DNA of 5,433 nucleotides from Caldisericota bacterium (GTDB lineage: Bacteria; Caldisericota; Caldisericia; Cryosericales; Cryosericaceae), in the NCBI GenBank assembly GCA_026390215.1, contig JAPLGJ010000134.1:1-5433 (forward strand). Direction: 5' to 3'. Both the position numbers and the translations under genes were made by a program. Position 1 is the first letter of the stretch. Each line of letters begins with the position of its first letter. Below, one piece after another: positions 1-5,292 of this stretch. The notes beneath the pieces are model-generated. The model worked only from the letters and a program-made list of their open reading frames with translations, was not told where the DNA came from and made no database searches.

Positions 1-42
1 CAACCCGGTAGAACGCCGGTTCGACACGAAGTCACGTACACC

Positions 43-70
43 TTGACAATTCCTGCGGCACGGCCATAGT
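43..70 (+). promoter_or_regulatory. Candidate sigma-70-type promoter (P1)
   Basis: A perfect -35 hexamer TTGACA (43-48) is followed after 16 bases by CATAGT (65-70), which matches four of six positions of TATAAT. Transcription would start near 76-78, just before the SD-like GAGGTGAG at 81-88 and the ATG at 94. It points towards the liv operon and is the best promoter match I can see upstream. If it drives the operon, the mRNA has a leader of about 600 bases before livK. The -10 is imperfect and there is no extended TG motif, so this is a sequence-based inference only. Confidence 0.5.
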
Positions 71-93
71 GTGCATAGACGAGGTGAGAATAC

Positions 94-147
94 ATGGAAC
101 GACACGTGGAATGTCCCATTGCGGGGATGTCAGATGTGAGGTGCTGA
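94..147 (+). CDS. Possible 17-codon leader ORF
   Basis: An ATG at 94 opens a short frame encoding MERHVECPIAGMSDVRC and ending at TGA (145-147). It lies 5 bases after a purine-rich SD, GAGGTGAG (81-88), and about 17 bases after the likely start site of promoter P1. Its initiation context GAGAATACATG is identical over 11 bases to that of livK (668-678) and close to that of livH, which is the main reason to list it. The peptide has no run of Leu, Ile or Val codons, so it does not look like a classical attenuation leader for branched-chain amino acids. It could be a regulatory upstream ORF, the remnant of a lost gene, or chance. I recognise no family. Confidence 0.3.
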   Translation: MERHVECPIAGMSDVRC

Positions 148-338
148 AACGCGGTGCGCAGAGGTCTCTTCTCTCATGATTGGATACGCTGCTTTCATTG
201 GCATGTCCACGTCGACCACGATTCAGCACGTCGAACCTCTTTCCTGCAGCCTGGTCACAGACTCGCGTACTCCGTCATGCCGGAACGTACCGGCAAACGC
301 ACTCCGTTAGCTCCTTCATGGTCCTCAGCCTCCGCCTC

Positions 339-366
339 TTGACTTTTCTGGTCATTCTGCAAGAAT
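339..366 (+). promoter_or_regulatory. Weak candidate promoter (P2) with a small dyad over the -10
   Basis: TTGACT (339-344) and AAGAAT (361-366) are 16 bases apart and match the sigma-70 consensus at five and four of six positions. The -10 lies inside the symmetric ATTCT-GCA-AGAAT (354-366), which could be an operator arm pair. A second TTGACT occurs at 366-371 but has no good -10 downstream. This would start livK transcription about 300 bases upstream of its ATG, just before the hairpin cluster. Matches of this quality also occur by chance, so confidence is low. Confidence 0.25.
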
Positions 367-463
367 TGACTATGGACATCAGATGGTTCCCCAACTTTGT
401 CTCATACCTAGACTCACCACACCCATTCGGCTCATGCTCACGCCTTGTCCCGGATGGCTGTGC

Positions 464-574
464 CTCGGACTCACCGAGCAGGACTCTGTCCGGAGTCCGC
501 ATTGAGCAGGGACCCAAGCCCTCAGCTTGCGCAGCTACCAGAAGACCTCCCGAACAATACGCCGTGAGGTCTTT
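464..574 (+). promoter_or_regulatory. Hairpin cluster in the liv leader (candidate structured RNA)
   Basis: Four potential stems follow one another. CTCGG/CCGAG (464-468 with 474-478, 5-base loop) comes first. GGACTC/GAGTCC (481-486 with 493-498, 6-base loop) is second. CAAGC/GCTTG (515-519 with 525-529, 5-base loop) is third. AAGACCTC/GAGGTCTT (542-549 with 566-573, 16-base loop, extendable by a G-U pair) is fourth. CGGACTC at 466-472 can also pair perfectly over 7 bp with GAGTCCG at 493-499, excluding the first two stems. The last stem is followed by a moderately T-rich tract (573-584), vaguely like a weak terminator. It lies about 100-200 bases before livK, where a cis-regulatory RNA might sit. 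No known riboswitch class is recognised. Confidence 0.3.
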
Positions 575-675
575 CCGCTTTCTTGGGAAGGGGGTGTCAG
601 CAGGCCTGCAAACCTGACGACGCTCTGTCGCTCTACTAACCTGTACCACACATCCACATTACGAGAGGAGAATAC

Positions 676-1836
676 ATGAGGAGACTGCTTGCTATTATTC
701 TTGTCTGTGCACTCATCGCCGGCGTTGGCGTCGGATGCAAGAAAGCTGAGGTTCTACCCACCGAACAGGTCGTCAACCTGGGCGGTATCTACCCGATGAC
801 CGGTGGCTCGGCCACCTTCGGTACTTCCAGCATGCAGGGTACAGCCATGGCCGTCGAGGAGTTCAATGCTGCCGGCGGAGCAATGGTCGACGGCGTCAAG
901 ACGACGATCAACTACGTCAACGAGGACGACGCTGGTTCCCCCGAAGTCGGCGCCAGCGCCGCTCAGAAGCTCATCAACCAGGACAAGGTCATCGGCATCA
1001 TCGGCGCCGTCATGAGCAAGGTCACCCTGGCTGTCGCGCCTATCGCGCAGTCTGCCGGCGTCCCGGAGATCTCGCCAACGTCCACCAATGAGAAGGTCAC
1101 GCTGGTCGGTGACTACATTTTCCGTGCCTGCTTTATCGACCCGTTCCAGGGTAAGGTCATGGCCAACTACGCGTGGAACACGCTGAAGGTCAAGACGGCC
1201 GCCTGCTTGTTCGACAACGGCAACGACTACCCTAAGGGACTGGCCGAGAACTTCAAGGCCAGTTTCGAGAGCCTGGGCGGCAAAGTCGTCGCCTATGAAG
1301 CCTTCACGGATGAAGACAAGACGGTCGACTTCAAGGCCCAGCTGACCAAAATCAAGGCTGCCAAGCCTGAGTTCCTGTACCTTTCGGGCTACTACGGATC
1401 TACCGCACTCATCCTGAAACAGGCTCGCGCAATGGGTCTGAACGTCCCCGCGGGCGGCGGCGATGGCTGGGACTCACCTGACCTCGTCAAGATAGGTGGT
1501 GCGGCTGTCGAGGGTGGCGTCTTCTCCAACCACTTCTCCAAGGACGACCTCAGCCCCAAAGTCCAGGCTTTCGTCGCGGCATACACGGCCAAGTACGGGG
1601 CAGCGCCCGACGCACTCGCTGCTCTTGCGTATGACGCTGCGGGACTGTTCCTCGACGCGTTCAAGACTGCCGGCTCAATCAAGGGCTCAGACATCAGGGA
1701 TGCCATGAAGAATACGACCTTCTCGGGCATCGGCGGCGCCTACAAGTTCGACGCCAACCGCAACCCCATCAAGGCCGCAGTCATCCTGCAGATCAAGAAC
1801 GGCCAGCAGACGTTCCTGACAACTGTCAACCCGTAA
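676..1836 (+). CDS. livK: Branched-chain amino acid ABC transporter, substrate-binding lipoprotein LivK
   Basis: The receptor of the transporter: it binds branched-chain or related amino acids outside the membrane and delivers them to LivHM. The 386-residue product starts with a signal peptide (Arg2-Arg3, hydrophobic residues 4-19). This ends in a lipobox-like GVGC with Cys21 as probable lipid-anchored first residue; Gly at -3 is less usual than Leu. The mature part is a type I periplasmic binding protein (Peripla_BP_6-like): the first strand and ligand loop GGIYPMTGGSATFG (36-49), the ISPTSTN segment (132-138) expected to contact the amino acid backbone, and GGDGWDSPD (261-269) in the second lobe. 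The start is set by AGAGGAG (664-670) five bases before ATG. It is first in the operon, separated from livH by 69 bases containing a hairpin. Exact substrate preference cannot be read from the sequence; amides or other amino acids remain possible. Confidence 0.96.
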   Translation: MRRLLAIILVCALIAGVGVGCKKAEVLPTEQVVNLGGIYPMTGGSATFGTSSMQGTAMAVEEFNAAGGAMVDGVKTTINYVNEDDAGSPEVGASAAQKLINQDKVIGIIGAVMSKVTLAVAPIAQSAGVPEISPTSTNEKVTLVGDYIFRACFIDPFQGKVMANYAWNTLKVKTAACLFDNGNDYPKGLAENFKASFESLGGKVVAYEAFTDEDKTVDFKAQLTKIKAAKPEFLYLSGYYGSTALILKQARAMGLNVPAGGGDGWDSPDLVKIGGAAVEGGVFSNHFSKDDLSPKVQAFVAAYTAKYGAAPDALAALAYDAAGLFLDAFKTAGSIKGSDIRDAMKNTTFSGIGGAYKFDANRNPIKAAVILQIKNGQQTFLTTVNP

Positions 1837-1851
1837 CCTAGCACGCATCTC

Positions 1852-1886
1852 AGCGCAGCGGGAACCAGGTACGTCCCCGCTGCGCT
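1852..1886 (+). promoter_or_regulatory. Intercistronic hairpin between livK and livH
   Basis: AGCGCAGCGGG (1852-1862) and CCCGCTGCGCT (1876-1886) form a perfect 11-bp GC-rich stem with a 13-base loop, 16 bases after the livK stop and just before the livH SD (1894-1900). There is no U-run after it, so it should not be a full terminator. A stable stem here could partly stop transcription or protect the 3' end of livK mRNA from exonucleases. Either would give more receptor than permease, a common arrangement in binding-protein-dependent transporter operons. The stem is directly visible; the function is inferred. Confidence 0.65.
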
Positions 1887-1905
1887 TCCTGTTGGAGGAG
1901 AAAAC

Positions 1906-2811
1906 ATGGGCCAGTTCCTGCAGCAACTCATCAACGGCATTCAGTTAGGCAGTATCTATGCCCTGATTGCCCTGGGCTATACAATGGTGTATGGTATCGT
2001 GCGCCTGATTAATTTCGCTCACGCCGACATTTTCATGGTTGGCGCTTACATGGGATACTTCCTTGCCCCTGTCATGGCCAAGGTCTTTGGTGGTGCCTTC
2101 ATCCCGACGATCATCGCAGCCATGCTCATTACCGGCCTGCTTGGTTTTATCATGGAGAAACTGGCCTATCGCCCACTGCGGTACAAATCACGGTTGTCCG
2201 CCCTCATCACAGCGCTGGGCGTGTCGCTGTTCCTGGAGAACTTCTGTGCCCTGCCATTCGTCTTCGGCCCGACGTTCCGCAAGTTCCCCGACCTCATCGT
2301 GGCCAAGAACATTCCCCTCCCCGGCAGCCTCGGCCTCATCATCGACAACGTGCTGCTGCTCGACGTCGGCGTTTCGGTCGTCCTGATGGTCCTGCTGTTC
2401 TGGTTCGTCAACAAGACGCTCATCGGCAAGCAGATGCGTGCGGTGTCATTCGACAAGCCGACAGCAAGCCTCATGGGCATCAACATCGACGTCGTCATCA
2501 GTACGGCCTTTATCGTGGGTCCGGCGCTGGCAGGTGCCGGCGGCATCCTGTTCGGCGTGACCTACGGCAGCCTGAATTCCCCGTCCCTGGGCATATGGTG
2601 GGGCCTGAAGGCGTTCATCGCAGCGGTCCTTGGCGGCATCGGCAATATCCCGGGCGCCGTGCTGGGCGCGTATATCATGGGAATCTCGGAGGCGTTTGCG
2701 ACGTCCGTTAACTCCAACCTGGGGTATGGCATCGCGTTCGCCATCCTTATTGGCATCCTGCTTGTTCGACCAAGCGGCCTGCTGGGCAAGTTCATGCCGG
2801 AGAAGGTCTGA
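1906..2811 (+). CDS. livH: Branched-chain amino acid ABC transporter, permease LivH
   Basis: One of the two inner-membrane subunits that form the amino acid channel with LivM (BPD_transp_2 / LivH family). The 301-residue product is mostly hydrophobic, with about eight membrane segments, roughly at 12-34, 40-60, 63-85, 97-118, 146-168, 195-219, 233-257 and 273-288. Family hallmarks are the N-terminal GIQLGSIYALIALGYTMVYG (11-30) with INFAHADIFMVGAY (35-48), the AYRPLR element (87-92), and the cytoplasmic ATPase-contact region around GLKAFIAAVLGGIGNIPGA (233-251). The C-terminal VRPSGLLGK (287-295) closes the protein in the usual way. Length is normal for the family. The ATG is placed by GGAGGAG (1894-1900) five bases upstream. 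It ends one base before livM, in the junction TGACATG, so translation of the two is probably coupled. Confidence 0.96.
   Translation: MGQFLQQLINGIQLGSIYALIALGYTMVYGIVRLINFAHADIFMVGAYMGYFLAPVMAKVFGGAFIPTIIAAMLITGLLGFIMEKLAYRPLRYKSRLSALITALGVSLFLENFCALPFVFGPTFRKFPDLIVAKNIPLPGSLGLIIDNVLLLDVGVSVVLMVLLFWFVNKTLIGKQMRAVSFDKPTASLMGINIDVVISTAFIVGPALAGAGGILFGVTYGSLNSPSLGIWWGLKAFIAAVLGGIGNIPGAVLGAYIMGISEAFATSVNSNLGYGIAFAILIGILLVRPSGLLGKFMPEKV
2799..2806 (+). promoter_or_regulatory. livM ribosome binding site inside the end of livH
   Basis: GGAGAAGG lies in the last codons of livH, six bases before the ATG at 2813. It decides the livM start: the frame is open further upstream to 2630, but that extension overlaps livH and encodes an Arg/Ser-rich stretch unlike a LivM N-terminus. 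Confidence 0.7.
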
Positions 2812-2812
2812 C

Positions 2813-3730
2813 ATGACCTTTCTCCGTACGCACCGCACCCTAGCCACAGTCATTGCATTCGTGCTGGCCTATGTCGTCATCAAGCTACTGAGCGTCCTGC
2901 CCCTCGTCGACGGAGGACCTCTTCTGAACGGCTACTACATCCAGCTCATTGCCCTGGTCGGCATCAACATCGTCATGACCGTCAGCCTGGGCATGGTGAA
3001 CGGTTTCACCGGCCAGTTCTCCATCGGACATGCCGGTTTCATGGCTGTCGGCGCCTATACCTCAGCCATGATTACGACAGTCTGGTTGCATACAAGTACA
3101 GCCAATCCATGGACGGCCTATCCTGTCTTCATTGCCGCGATTCTTACAGGAGGGTTGCTGGCTGCGGCAGCAGGCTATCTTGTCGGTGCGCCGTCGCTGC
3201 GTCTCAAGGGCGACTACCTGGCCATCGTGACACTGTCCGCCAACGAGCTCATCCGCACCGTCATCCGTGTCACTGAAGTGCTCGGTGGTCCCCGTGGCCT
3301 GGGCGGCATCCCCAAGCTCACCACGCTGGAGGTCGTCTTCGTGTTCGCAATCGTGAGCGTCGTTCTCATGCGCAACTACCTGTTCTCGTCGTACGGTCGC
3401 TCCATGAAGGCGGTCCGCGACTCCGAGATCGCCGCAGAGTCAATGGCCATCAATACGACGCGCCAGAAGGTCTTTGTGTTTGTCTTCTCGGCCTTCTTCG
3501 CCGGCGTCTCGGGCGGTGTCTTTGCTCACTTGCTGCAGTTCATCCACCCGGACAACTTCAGTTTCGTGAAGTCGCTGGAGTATCTGATCTACCTGTACGT
3601 CGGCGGCTCCACATCAATCAGTGGTGCCATGGTCGGCCCGGCCATCTTCACGTTCCTGCCCGAACTCATGCGCGGCCTGCAGAAGTGGCGCCTGGTCCCC
3701 CAGCGTCACAGGAAGGAGGTCAGCGCATAA
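2813..3730 (+). CDS. livM: Branched-chain amino acid ABC transporter, permease LivM (C-terminally short)
   Basis: The partner permease of LivH, forming the membrane pore that moves the amino acid delivered by LivK. The product has 305 residues from the ATG at 2813. Membrane segments are visible roughly at 9-29, 41-62, 73-92, 102-125, 171-187, 220-242 and 254-283. The LivM hallmark GMVNGFTGQFSIGHAGFMAV covers 60-79. APSLRLKGDYLAIVTL (126-141) and GGPRGLGGIP (158-167) are also typical, as is the YGRSMKAVRDSEIAAESMAI segment (194-213) expected to contact the ATPases. The C-terminus is odd. After FLPELMRGLQKWRLV (281-295) the family normally has one more membrane helix ending in FRPQGL; here there are only ten polar residues, PQRHRKEVSA, before TAA. 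No other frame encodes the missing helix. The loop GGSTSISG (264-271) also differs from the usual GGxGS-type loop. The stop overlaps the livG ATG by one base (TAATG). Confidence 0.93.
   Translation: MTFLRTHRTLATVIAFVLAYVVIKLLSVLPLVDGGPLLNGYYIQLIALVGINIVMTVSLGMVNGFTGQFSIGHAGFMAVGAYTSAMITTVWLHTSTANPWTAYPVFIAAILTGGLLAAAAGYLVGAPSLRLKGDYLAIVTLSANELIRTVIRVTEVLGGPRGLGGIPKLTTLEVVFVFAIVSVVLMRNYLFSSYGRSMKAVRDSEIAAESMAINTTRQKVFVFVFSAFFAGVSGGVFAHLLQFIHPDNFSFVKSLEYLIYLYVGGSTSISGAMVGPAIFTFLPELMRGLQKWRLVPQRHRKEVSA
3713..3720 (+). promoter_or_regulatory. livG ribosome binding site inside the end of livM
   Basis: AAGGAGGT is a full-length match to the anti-SD complement, nine bases before the ATG at 3730. 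It selects this start over an in-frame upstream GTG at 3685, whose extension overlaps livM and has no family similarity. The site also encodes the RKEV residues of the abnormal LivM tail, so the tail sequence may be shaped by the SD. Confidence 0.75.
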
Positions 3731-4494
3731 TGGCTCTCCTCGACGTTACGCATCTCACGCAGTTCTTCGGCGGCCTGCGCGCCGTTTCCGACTTCAACAT
3801 CCAGTTGGAACACGGCGAGATCGTCGGCCTCATCGGGCCGAACGGCGCAGGAAAAACCACCGTGTTCAACGTGCTCACCGGCGTCTATACGCCGACGAGT
3901 GGCACAATTGTCTTCGACGGGCAAAACATTGTGGGCAGGAAAACCCACCAGATCGCCCAGGCAGGGATCGCACGCACATTCCAGACTATCCGGCTGTTCG
4001 GCAAATCCAGCGTGATCGACAACATCAAGATCGCCTATCACTTCCGTATGTCCTACAGCAACACTGATGCGTTCCTGCACACACGAAAGTACTGGCAGGG
4101 CGAGCAAATTGTCGACGACTACGCCATCGACCTCCTGCGCCTGTTCCACCTGGAGGGACATGCCGACGACATCTCGGGTTCCCTTCCCTACGGGGCCCAG
4201 CGCCGCCTGGAAATCGCCCGCGCTCTTGCCACCAAACCCAAGCTCCTCATTCTGGACGAGCCGGCAGCCGGCATGAACCCGGCAGAGGCAGACGAACTGT
4301 TGGAAATGATCCACTGGCTCCGCGACAAGTTCGACCTGACTATCCTGCTCATCGAGCACCAGATGAGGGTGGTCATGGGTGTGTGCGAACGTATCAAGGT
4401 CATGGACTTCGGCGAGACCATCTGCGAAGGCGTGCCCGAGCACATCCGCAACGACCCGCGGGTCTGCGAAGCATACCTTGGAAAGGGGGCCTGA
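3730..4494 (+). CDS. livG: Branched-chain amino acid ABC transporter, ATP-binding protein LivG
   Basis: Cytoplasmic ATPase subunit that pairs with LivF and drives LivHM. The 254-residue product shows all ABC elements in order. The A-loop aromatic is around Phe12-Phe13. Walker A is GPNGAGKT (36-43). The Q-loop is in ARTFQTIRLF (81-90, Gln85). The signature is LPYGAQRRLE (152-161), followed by Walker B LLILDEP (172-178) with catalytic Glu177, and the H-loop His210 in IEHQM. The signature with PYG in place of SGG is the normal LivG variant, not a defect. The LivG-specific insertion after the Q-loop (about 100-130) and the C-terminal VCEAYLGKG (about 245-253) also fit LivG rather than LivF. It overlaps livM by one base and is followed by livF after a single base (TGACATG), so coupled translation is likely. 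Confidence 0.97.
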   Translation: MALLDVTHLTQFFGGLRAVSDFNIQLEHGEIVGLIGPNGAGKTTVFNVLTGVYTPTSGTIVFDGQNIVGRKTHQIAQAGIARTFQTIRLFGKSSVIDNIKIAYHFRMSYSNTDAFLHTRKYWQGEQIVDDYAIDLLRLFHLEGHADDISGSLPYGAQRRLEIARALATKPKLLILDEPAAGMNPAEADELLEMIHWLRDKFDLTILLIEHQMRVVMGVCERIKVMDFGETICEGVPEHIRNDPRVCEAYLGKGA

Positions 4495-4495
4495 C

Positions 4496-5203
4496 ATGCT
4501 GCTCGAAGTCCGGAACATCGACGTTTTCTATGGCTCCATCCGTGCCCTGAAGGACGTGTCGTTCAATGTGGACAAGGGTGAAATCGTCTCGATCATCGGT
4601 GCCAACGGCGCCGGCAAGTCGACGACCTTGCGCGCCATCTCCGGCATTTTGCGTGCAGCGTCCGGCAGCATTATCTATAACGGACAGGATATCACCCACA
4701 CGCCGCCGCATCTCATCGCGCGCATGGGTATCTCCCAGGTCCCGGAGGGCCGTGGCATCTTTGGCAACCTGACCGTCCAGGAAAATCTGGACGTGGCGCT
4801 GTCGTCGGTCAAGGACAAGAAGTCGGCCGGCCCCAACCAGGACAAGGTATTCTCGCTGTTCCCACGTCTCAAGGAGCGCAGGCGGCAGATCTCCGGCACA
4901 CTGTCGGGTGGCGAACAACAGATGCTGGCTGTCGGCCGAGGTCTCATGCAGAACAACCCCTTCATGCTGCTCGACGAACCCTCGATGGGACTGTCGCCCG
5001 TGCTGGTCGAGGAGATCTTCGGCATCATCGTCGAAATCAACCGACTGGGCAAGACGGTCCTGCTGGTCGAGCAGAACGCATTCAAGGCGCTGTCCATAGC
5101 CAATCGCGGATACGTGCTGGAAACCGGTTCCCTCGTACTGTCAGGGACGGCCGCGGAACTGCGCGACAACCCGGACGTAAAGAAAGCCTACCTGGGCGGC
5201 TAG
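4496..5203 (+). CDS. livF: Branched-chain amino acid ABC transporter, ATP-binding protein LivF
   Basis: Second cytoplasmic ATPase subunit, working as a heterodimer with LivG. The 235-residue product, a normal LivF length, has Walker A GANGAGKS (35-42) and the LivF-typical VPEGRGIFGNLTVQENL (82-98). It also has a canonical signature LSGGEQQ (136-142), Walker B MLLDEP (157-162) with catalytic Glu161, and SMGLSP as D-loop region (163-168). The H-loop position is Gln193 in VEQN, usual for LivF. The C-terminus KKAYLGG is also typical. The start is placed by AAGGGGG (4483-4489) six bases upstream, a weaker SD than those of the other genes, partly offset by the TGACATG coupling to livG. Upstream in-frame codons back to 4379 lie inside livG and are not used. 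It is the last gene of the operon, followed by a terminator-type hairpin. Confidence 0.97.
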   Translation: MLLEVRNIDVFYGSIRALKDVSFNVDKGEIVSIIGANGAGKSTTLRAISGILRAASGSIIYNGQDITHTPPHLIARMGISQVPEGRGIFGNLTVQENLDVALSSVKDKKSAGPNQDKVFSLFPRLKERRRQISGTLSGGEQQMLAVGRGLMQNNPFMLLDEPSMGLSPVLVEEIFGIIVEINRLGKTVLLVEQNAFKALSIANRGYVLETGSLVLSGTAAELRDNPDVKKAYLGG

Positions 5204-5228
5204 CCTCCCCGCCGTTCCTCCTTCTCAG

Positions 5229-5264
5229 CGTTCCGGGCAGTGGGTTTCCCCGCTGCCCGGAACG
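5229..5264 (+). terminator. Terminator-type hairpin at the end of the liv operon
   Basis: CGTTCCGGGCAG (5229-5240) pairs perfectly with CTGCCCGGAACG (5253-5264). A U-G pair and GGG/CCC extend the stem to 16 bp around a four-base TTTC loop. It lies 25 bases after the livF stop. The following TCGTTTCGT is only moderately T-rich, so this is a strong hairpin with a poor U-tract. It also lies beyond the stop of the convergent gene on the other strand and could end both transcripts, though that side has no U-tract. Confidence 0.75.
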
Positions 5265-5292
5265 TCGTTTCGTAGGTCAGACCCCCAGGGGG

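Larger units (their letters stand above)
148..663 (+). other. Long region without a convincing gene (probable 5' leader of liv operon)
   Basis: About 515 bases between the short ORF and the livK SD contain no reading frame that looks coding. The open frames present, on both strands, give Arg/Ser/Pro-rich or irregular translations with rare codons and no recognisable motif. What it does contain is a second possible promoter (339-366), a small dyad ATTCTGCAAGAAT (354-366), and a cluster of hairpins (464-574). It also has a self-complementary GCAGGCCTGC (600-609) flanked by GTCAG (596-600) and CTGAC (614-618). I looked for the T-box core AGGGTGGNACCGCG and for the hallmarks of TPP, SAM, cobalamin, lysine and fluoride riboswitches and did not find them. 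Confidence 0.5.

Noticed and set aside
12..30. GGTTCGACA, resembling a tRNA T-loop.
   Set aside because: The flanking bases do not form a T-stem (GCCGG would have to pair with CGAAG) and no acceptor or anticodon arm is present.
154..342. A + strand frame of 62 codons from GTG at 154, with a His/Trp-rich stretch (CFHWHVHVDHD) and an SD-like GAGGTG ten bases upstream.
   Set aside because: It uses several rare codons (AGA, ATA, TTA) and ends in a Ser/Ala-rich tail with no domain. It overlaps other equally open frames. The His-rich run is short and probably chance.
180..617. A + strand frame of 145 codons in the leader.
   Set aside because: There is no SD before it. Composition is rich in Ser, Arg, Pro and Cys with no motif, and it is overlapped by an equally long frame on the - strand, typical of GC-rich non-coding DNA. 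It also runs through the hairpin cluster.
275..649. A - strand frame of 124 codons in the leader.
   Set aside because: The Arg-rich translation has no recognisable domain, there is no SD or promoter in the right place, and it would be divergent inside the liv leader. Probably spurious.
94..675. A T-box or other known riboswitch controlling livK, expected from the gene function.
   Set aside because: I found no AGGGTGGNACCGCG-type antiterminator core and no conserved bases of the TPP, SAM, lysine, cobalamin or fluoride classes. An AACCTGA at 611-617 recalls TPP, but the rest of that motif is missing.
4183..4212. The LivG signature LPYGAQRRLE lacks the canonical LSGGQ.
   Set aside because: This PYG form is the normal LivG variant, so it does not indicate an inactive ATPase. 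The Gln at the LivF H-loop position is likewise normal for that family.
3706..4518. A - strand frame of 270 codons opposite livG.
   Set aside because: It is an antisense shadow of livG. The Walker A, signature and Walker B motifs are unmistakable on the + strand, and the antisense product resembles no family.
5281..5292. CCCCCAGGGGG palindrome next to the stop of the convergent frame.
   Set aside because: A loop of one to three bases gives only four stable pairs and no U-tract follows on either strand, so it is not a convincing terminator.
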